Program-made: the position numbers and the translations under genes
Source: Verrucomicrobiota bacterium
GTDB lineage: Bacteria > Verrucomicrobiota > Verrucomicrobiia > Opitutales > UBA953
NCBI GenBank assembly: GCA_005798925.1
Contig: SYID01000059.1
Coordinates: 1 to 17,057 of the forward strand
DNA: 17,057 nt
Reading direction: 5' to 3'
Part shown: in pieces, positions 13,460 through 17,057 of the stretch
Numbering within the stretch: position 1 is the first letter of the stretch
Layout: each line of letters opens with the position of its first letter
The notes under the pieces: model-generated
What the model was told of the DNA's origin: nothing
What the model saw: only the letters and a program-made list of their open reading frames with translations
Database searches by the model: none

Positions 13460-14731
13460 ATGTCCTCCCCCAAGATTGTCCAAGATCTCTCCACCAAGAA
13501 GAGCGGCGTCGCCTCTCTCGTGGAGAAGGAACTCGCCAAGACCGGCGGCCTGCTCCGCCTGGCTCCGTGCTGGGTGCCGCGCTCCTTCCTCCAGCCGGGG
13601 AAGCGACTCAAGCTCCACCCGGACGATCTCTACGCCTTCGGCCTGAGCCGCGGCGGCATCGACGAGCGCTGGTTCGCCTCCACCACCGAAGCCGCCAACG
13701 ACAACCGCACGCCCGACGAGGGCCTGTCCTACGTCGTCATCGGCAAGACGCGCTTCACGCTGAAGCAGGCCGTCAAGGAATGCGGCGCCGCGCTCATCGG
13801 CTCCAAGATCTGGGGCAAGTACAAGAAGTGGCCCGTCTACTCCAAGTTCTTCGACAACATGGGGCCGATCCCGCACCACATGCACCAGAACGCCAAGCAG
13901 GCCAAGCTGCTCGGCCTCGAGGGCAAGCCGGAGTCCTATTACTTCCCGCCGCAGCACAACAACGTCGGCAACAACTTCCCCTACACGTTCATGGGCTTCG
14001 AGCCTGGCACGACCAAGGCCCAGGTCCGCGAGTGCATCGCCAACTGGCACAAGGGTGACAACAAGATCCTCGCCCTCTCCAAGGCCTACAAGCTCGAGCC
14101 CGGCACCGGCTGGCTCATCGACCCTTGCATCCTCCACGCCCCGGGCTCGCTCTGCACCTATGAGCCGCAGTGGGGTTCCGACGTGTTCGGCATGTACCAG
14201 AACCTCGTCGAAGGCCGCGAAGTGCCGTGGGCCCTCCTCGTCAAGGACATGCCGAAGTCGAAGCACCAGGACGTCGACTTCATCGTCGACCAGCTCGACT
14301 GGGACAAGAACGTCGACCCGAACTTCAAGGACAACCACTACCTCGAGCCGGTCGTCTCCGTCCAGGGCAAGGGCCACGTGGACAAGTGGATCGTCTACGG
14401 CAAGGTCGACAAGTTCCAGTACTTCACCGCGAAGGAACTGACCGTCGAACCGGGCGCCGAGTGCACGATCACCGACAAGGGCGCCTACGGCCTCATCTGC
14501 GTCCAGGGCTCCGGCACGATCAACGGCCAGGTCCTCAACAGCCCGAAGCTCATCCGCTTCAACGAACTGACCGAGGACGAATACTTCTGCACCGAAGCCG
14601 GCGCCAAGAAGGGCGTGACCTTCCGTAACACCTCCACCACCGAGCCGTTGGTCTGCCTGCGCTACTTCGGTCCGGAAGTGAACCCGGACGCCCCTGCCAT
14701 GGGCGCCTACAAGAAGGCCAAGAAGAAGTAA
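13460..14731 (+). CDS. Bicupin protein resembling class I mannose-6-phosphate isomerase
   Basis: The 423-residue cytoplasmic protein has two cupin-like halves. The first (about 85-235) has a metal-site pattern: PHHMHQ at 138-143 (H139, H140, H142), then ESYYFPPQ at 158-165 with E158, and WLIDPCILHAPG at 218-229 with H226. This is the His-His-Glu-His kind of arrangement seen in phosphomannose isomerase-like cupins. The second half (about 310-405) is a smaller jelly roll with KGAYGLICVQGSGTING and no obvious metal ligands. It is therefore probably a metal-dependent sugar isomerase or epimerase, or a sugar-binding regulator. Its place between a mutarotase-like gene and a TIM-barrel isomerase supports a carbohydrate substrate. 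Every lysine codon I checked is AAG, a sign of strong expression. The C-terminus is lysine-rich (YKKAKKK). Confidence 0.72.
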   Translation: MSSPKIVQDLSTKKSGVASLVEKELAKTGGLLRLAPCWVPRSFLQPGKRLKLHPDDLYAFGLSRGGIDERWFASTTEAANDNRTPDEGLSYVVIGKTRFTLKQAVKECGAALIGSKIWGKYKKWPVYSKFFDNMGPIPHHMHQNAKQAKLLGLEGKPESYYFPPQHNNVGNNFPYTFMGFEPGTTKAQVRECIANWHKGDNKILALSKAYKLEPGTGWLIDPCILHAPGSLCTYEPQWGSDVFGMYQNLVEGREVPWALLVKDMPKSKHQDVDFIVDQLDWDKNVDPNFKDNHYLEPVVSVQGKGHVDKWIVYGKVDKFQYFTAKELTVEPGAECTITDKGAYGLICVQGSGTINGQVLNSPKLIRFNELTEDEYFCTEAGAKKGVTFRNTSTTEPLVCLRYFGPEVNPDAPAMGAYKKAKKK

Positions 14732-14779
14732 GCCTTCGCGCCCTCGCCTACCCCTAACCCTACCCCTACCCCTACGCCC
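14732..14779 (+). repeat. CCCCTA repeat leader (telomere-like, template-strand G-quadruplex motif)
   Basis: The 48-base gap holds C-tracts at 14751-14754, 14758-14760, 14763-14766 and 14769-14772, separated by TAA, TA and TA, i.e. roughly four CCCCTA/CCCTAA units. The minus (template) strand thus has four runs of at least three G with loops of two or three bases, matching the canonical G-quadruplex pattern. There is no Shine-Dalgarno sequence; CCCCT at 14769-14773 ends six bases before the ATG at 14780. Confidence 0.8.
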
Positions 14780-15784
14780 ATGAAACTGCACAACGCGATG
14801 TGGCCCGGCCTCGTCGGCAAGGAGCCCAACACCGACCACCCTCCGATCTCCCTCGAACGCATGCTCGACATGACCGTCGCCGCCAGCGTCGACGGACACA
14901 AGTTCGACGGCGTCGACCTGTTCCTGTTCCATCCGCACACCGACCCCGACATCTCCGAGGACAACCTCAAGAAGATGGCCGACCTCATCGCCTCCAAGGG
15001 CCTGAAGGTCGGTTCGCTCGTGGCGCCGGTCTGGGGCGGCACGGTGGGTGACTCCGCGATGGGCTCCGACGAGCAGCAGCAGAAGTTCCTCCTCGCGATC
15101 GAGAAGGCCTGCCGCATCGCCAAGCTCCTCAACAAGCACGGCGTCCGCCAGTACGGCGTCATCCGCGTGGACTCCGCCGAGTTCGGCGTGCAGAAGTGGC
15201 GCGAGAACCCGAAGGCCAACACGGCCCGCATCGTCGATACCTTCAGGAAGGCCGCGAAGATCGCCGAAGGCCATGGCGAACGCATCGCCGCCGAAGGCGA
15301 GATCTGCTGGGCCGGCATGCACTCCTGGAAGGCGATGCTCGACACCCTCGAGGGCGTGGGCATGCCGAAGACCTTCGGCTTCCAGGCCGACCTCGCCCAC
15401 ACCTACCTCTACCTGATGGGTTACAACGAACCCGAGGCCGCCCTCCTCAAGGAAGGCTACACCTCGGAACAGTTCTGGCCCGCCTACCGCGAGATGGTCG
15501 GCAAGCTCCGCCCGTGGACCTTCGACTTCCACGTGGCCCAGAACGACGGCACCGTGCACGGCACCGGCTCCCACGAGAAGACCGGCCGCCACTGCCAGGC
15601 CGACGACGCCAACGGCAAGCTCGACATCACCGCCTGCTCCAAGGTCTGGCTCGAAGGCGCCTCCGCCCGCGGTATGAAGCACATCTGCTGGGATGGCTGC
15701 ATGTTCCCGAACGCGACGCTCGAGAACCCGAAGACCTGGAACACCATCCTCTCCGCGATGGTCAAGGTGAAGAAGGCGCTCTGA
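14780..15784 (+). CDS. Sugar phosphate isomerase/epimerase (TIM barrel, xylose-isomerase-like)
   Basis: The 334-residue cytoplasmic protein has the alternating strand/helix pattern of an AP-endonuclease-2 / xylose-isomerase-like TIM barrel. Candidate metal ligands fall in the usual order: E172 or E174 (IAAEGEICW), D204 with H207 (FQADLAHTYL), H251 (FDFHVAQND), H271, and D305 near the end (HICWDGCMFP). Enzymes of this fold isomerise or epimerise sugars and inositols, and some act on 3-keto sugars made by Gfo/Idh/MocA dehydrogenases, one of which is the very next gene. The ATG at 14780 follows a CCCCTA-repeat leader; its second codon AAA (Lys) is the only lysine codon here that I found not to be AAG. 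Probably translated from the same mRNA as the flanking genes. Confidence 0.82.
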   Translation: MKLHNAMWPGLVGKEPNTDHPPISLERMLDMTVAASVDGHKFDGVDLFLFHPHTDPDISEDNLKKMADLIASKGLKVGSLVAPVWGGTVGDSAMGSDEQQQKFLLAIEKACRIAKLLNKHGVRQYGVIRVDSAEFGVQKWRENPKANTARIVDTFRKAAKIAEGHGERIAAEGEICWAGMHSWKAMLDTLEGVGMPKTFGFQADLAHTYLYLMGYNEPEAALLKEGYTSEQFWPAYREMVGKLRPWTFDFHVAQNDGTVHGTGSHEKTGRHCQADDANGKLDITACSKVWLEGASARGMKHICWDGCMFPNATLENPKTWNTILSAMVKVKKAL

Positions 15785-15832
15785 GCCACCTATCCCCATA
15801 CTCGATACTCCAAACTCTCATCCCCTCGAACT
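15785..15832 (+). promoter_or_regulatory. G-poor leader before the oxidoreductase gene
   Basis: This 48-base gap, the same length as the preceding gap in the operon, has only three G residues and no Shine-Dalgarno sequence. It ends with CCCCT (15822-15826) six bases before the ATG, the same spacing as at the isomerase gene. It should be unstructured in RNA. Confidence 0.35.
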
Positions 15833-16996
15833 ATGTCTAAAGCCATTCGCATCGGTCTCATCGGTTACGGCTTCATGGGCCGCACCCACTCCAACGCCTA
15901 CTCGCAGGTCGGTCACTTCTTCCCGAAGGACAAGCTGTCGACGGGCCACCACATCGTCCGCCAGGCCGTCTGCGGCCGCGACGAGGCCAAGGTCAAGGAC
16001 TTCGCCGAGAAGTGGGGCTACGCCTCGTACGAGACGGACTGGCGCAAGCTGGTCGCCCGCGCCGACATCGACGCCGTCGACATCTGCACCCCGAACGACT
16101 CGCACGCCGAGATCGCCCTGGAGTGCATCAAGCACGGCAAGATGATCCTCTGCGAGAAGCCCCTCGCCCTCAACGGCGCCCAGGGCGAGCAGATGGTCGC
16201 CGCCGTCGAGAAGTCCGGCCTCCCCAACCTGGTCTGGTATAACTACCGCTTCCTCCCCGCCGTGACGCTCGCGAAGAACATCGTGGCCGCCGGCGAGCTG
16301 GGCCGCGTGTTCCACTACCGCGCCAACTTCCTCCAGGACTGGACGATCTCCACCGAGCTGCCCCAGGGCGGCGCGGGCCTCTGGCGCCTCGACGCCGCCG
16401 CCGCCGGTTCCGGCGTCACGGGCGACCTGCTCGCGCACTGCATCGACACGGCCCGCTGGATCAACGGTGACATCACCGAGGTTTCCGCGATCACCGAGAC
16501 GTTCATCAAGGAGCGCGTCCACACCGCCACGGGCAAGAAACAGGCCGTCACCATCGACGACGCCGCGATCTTCCTCTGCCGCTTCGAGAACGGATCGATC
16601 GCGCAGTTCGAATCCACCCGCTACGCCCGCGGCCACAAGGCGCTCTACACGTTCGAGATCAACGGCGAGAAGAAGTCCCTCCAGTGGGACCTCCACGACC
16701 TCAACCGCCTCAACTACTTCGATCACTCCGTCCCGGGCGATCGTCGCGGTTGGGCCAGCATCCACACGTCCGACGGCGACCACCCGTACGCCGGCAACTG
16801 GTGGGTCCCGGGTCTCTGCCTCGGTTACGAGCACTCCTTCACCCACGCCCTCGCCGAGTTCCTCAAGAGCCTCGACGACCCGAAGGCGCCGAAGGCCTAC
16901 CCGGACTTCCGCCACGCCCTCGGCACCCAGTACGTCTGCGACGCCGTCCTGGAGTCCGCCAAGACGAGGCAGTGGGTCAAGGTGAAGAAGGCCTAA
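15833..16996 (+). CDS. Gfo/Idh/MocA-family NAD(P)-dependent oxidoreductase
   Basis: The 387-residue cytoplasmic dehydrogenase opens with a Rossmann fold: IRIGLIGYGFMGRTHSNAY, with the nucleotide loop GYGFMG at 11-16, then VDICTPNDSH at 82-91 and the family signature CEKPLAL at 107-113, where K109 is the catalytic lysine. The C-terminal domain has GDLLAHCIDTARWI at 197-210, with D198 and H202 in the positions of the family's active-site Asp/His pair. Members oxidise or reduce a ring hydroxyl of sugars, inositols or glycosides. The upstream TIM-barrel isomerase, bicupin and mutarotase-like genes suggest that all four act on the same sugar. Lysine is AAG throughout except codon 3 and K236. A hairpin terminator 25 bases downstream ends the operon. 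Confidence 0.93.
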   Translation: MSKAIRIGLIGYGFMGRTHSNAYSQVGHFFPKDKLSTGHHIVRQAVCGRDEAKVKDFAEKWGYASYETDWRKLVARADIDAVDICTPNDSHAEIALECIKHGKMILCEKPLALNGAQGEQMVAAVEKSGLPNLVWYNYRFLPAVTLAKNIVAAGELGRVFHYRANFLQDWTISTELPQGGAGLWRLDAAAAGSGVTGDLLAHCIDTARWINGDITEVSAITETFIKERVHTATGKKQAVTIDDAAIFLCRFENGSIAQFESTRYARGHKALYTFEINGEKKSLQWDLHDLNRLNYFDHSVPGDRRGWASIHTSDGDHPYAGNWWVPGLCLGYEHSFTHALAEFLKSLDDPKAPKAYPDFRHALGTQYVCDAVLESAKTRQWVKVKKA

Positions 16997-17021
16997 TCCG
17001 CCCTCCAGCCGCCTTCCAGAG

Positions 17022-17051
17022 GCCTCGGATCACCCGATCCGGGGCTTCTTT
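17022..17051 (+). terminator. Intrinsic terminator after the sugar operon
   Basis: GCCTCGGATC (17022-17031), loop ACCC, GATCCGGGGC (17036-17045) pair over ten positions with one G-T pair, followed by TTCTTTA. It lies 25 bases after the stop of the oxidoreductase gene and closes the plus-strand operon within the window. Confidence 0.75.
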
Positions 17052-17057
17052 ATGCCC

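Noticed and set aside
13394..15799. An 801-codon open frame on the minus strand, spanning two plus-strand genes and the gap between them
   Set aside because: It is antisense to the bicupin and isomerase genes, which show clear family motifs. The product is a low-complexity Val/Leu/Gly/Asp/Arg mix without motifs, as expected when GC-rich codon bias removes stops from the opposite strand.
1..17057. tRNA genes, CRISPR arrays, transposases, integrases or toxin-antitoxin pairs
   Set aside because: All intergenic gaps are under 100 bases and hold none of these; every long frame on both strands is either an assigned gene or a shadow of one.

Overview
The window is about 17 kb of high-GC, gene-dense bacterial chromosome. 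It holds fourteen complete protein-coding genes, one truncated gene end, no RNA genes, no insertion sequence, no CRISPR and no gap over 300 bases; the longest intergenic stretch is under 100 bases. The gene content suggests a Verrucomicrobiota-like bacterium, perhaps Opitutales, or another member of the PVC group: secreted formylglycine sulfatases, a YHYH-domain protein, a ScsB/DsbD-type thiol transporter, a lipoprotein with an OmpA domain, and a sugar cluster with a Gfo/Idh/MocA oxidoreductase and a TIM-barrel isomerase. This placement is inferred from gene families only, since the window has no marker RNA. The OmpA-type lipoprotein and the periplasmic thiol enzyme point to a Gram-negative envelope.

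Layout. (1) 1-3620, plus strand: the end of an unrecognised gene, an ATP-grasp-like protein, then a DsbD-like transporter whose thioredoxin domain lies before, not after, the membrane domain. A palindromic hairpin at 3642-3672 separates it from the convergent next block. (2) 3693-5496, minus strand: a Pal/OmpA-type lipoprotein, and upstream of it a MoeB/ThiF-type adenylyltransferase fused to a rhodanese. (3) 5589-10458, plus strand: two housekeeping genes, ruvX and truA, one base apart; then a YHYH protein, a sulfatase and a HupE/UreJ-type membrane protein. The YHYH protein and the sulfatase carry nearly the same Gly/Lys-rich C-terminal tail. (4) 10463-12186, minus strand: a second secreted sulfatase and a small glutaredoxin. 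(5) 12280-16996, plus strand: a four-gene sugar module (mutarotase-like protein, bicupin sugar-isomerase-like protein, TIM-barrel isomerase/epimerase, Gfo/Idh/MocA dehydrogenase) closed by a hairpin terminator at 17022-17051.

How the genes may work together. The last block looks like a complete cytoplasmic route that changes anomer, isomer and oxidation state of one sugar or sugar acid. Its near-exclusive AAG lysine codons suggest strong expression. Both sulfatases have signal peptides and could remove sulfate from polysaccharides outside the cytoplasm, but no glycoside hydrolase, sulfatase-maturing enzyme or sugar transporter lies in the window. Their link to the sugar module is therefore only proximity.

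The most unusual observations are: the permuted DsbD domain order; the YHYH-sulfatase-HupE trio with shared Gly/Lys tails; the G-poor, Shine-Dalgarno-free leaders of the sugar operon, one of which is a telomere-like CCCCTA repeat able to form a G-quadruplex on the template strand; and two candidate promoters so close to their start codons that the transcripts would be nearly leaderless.
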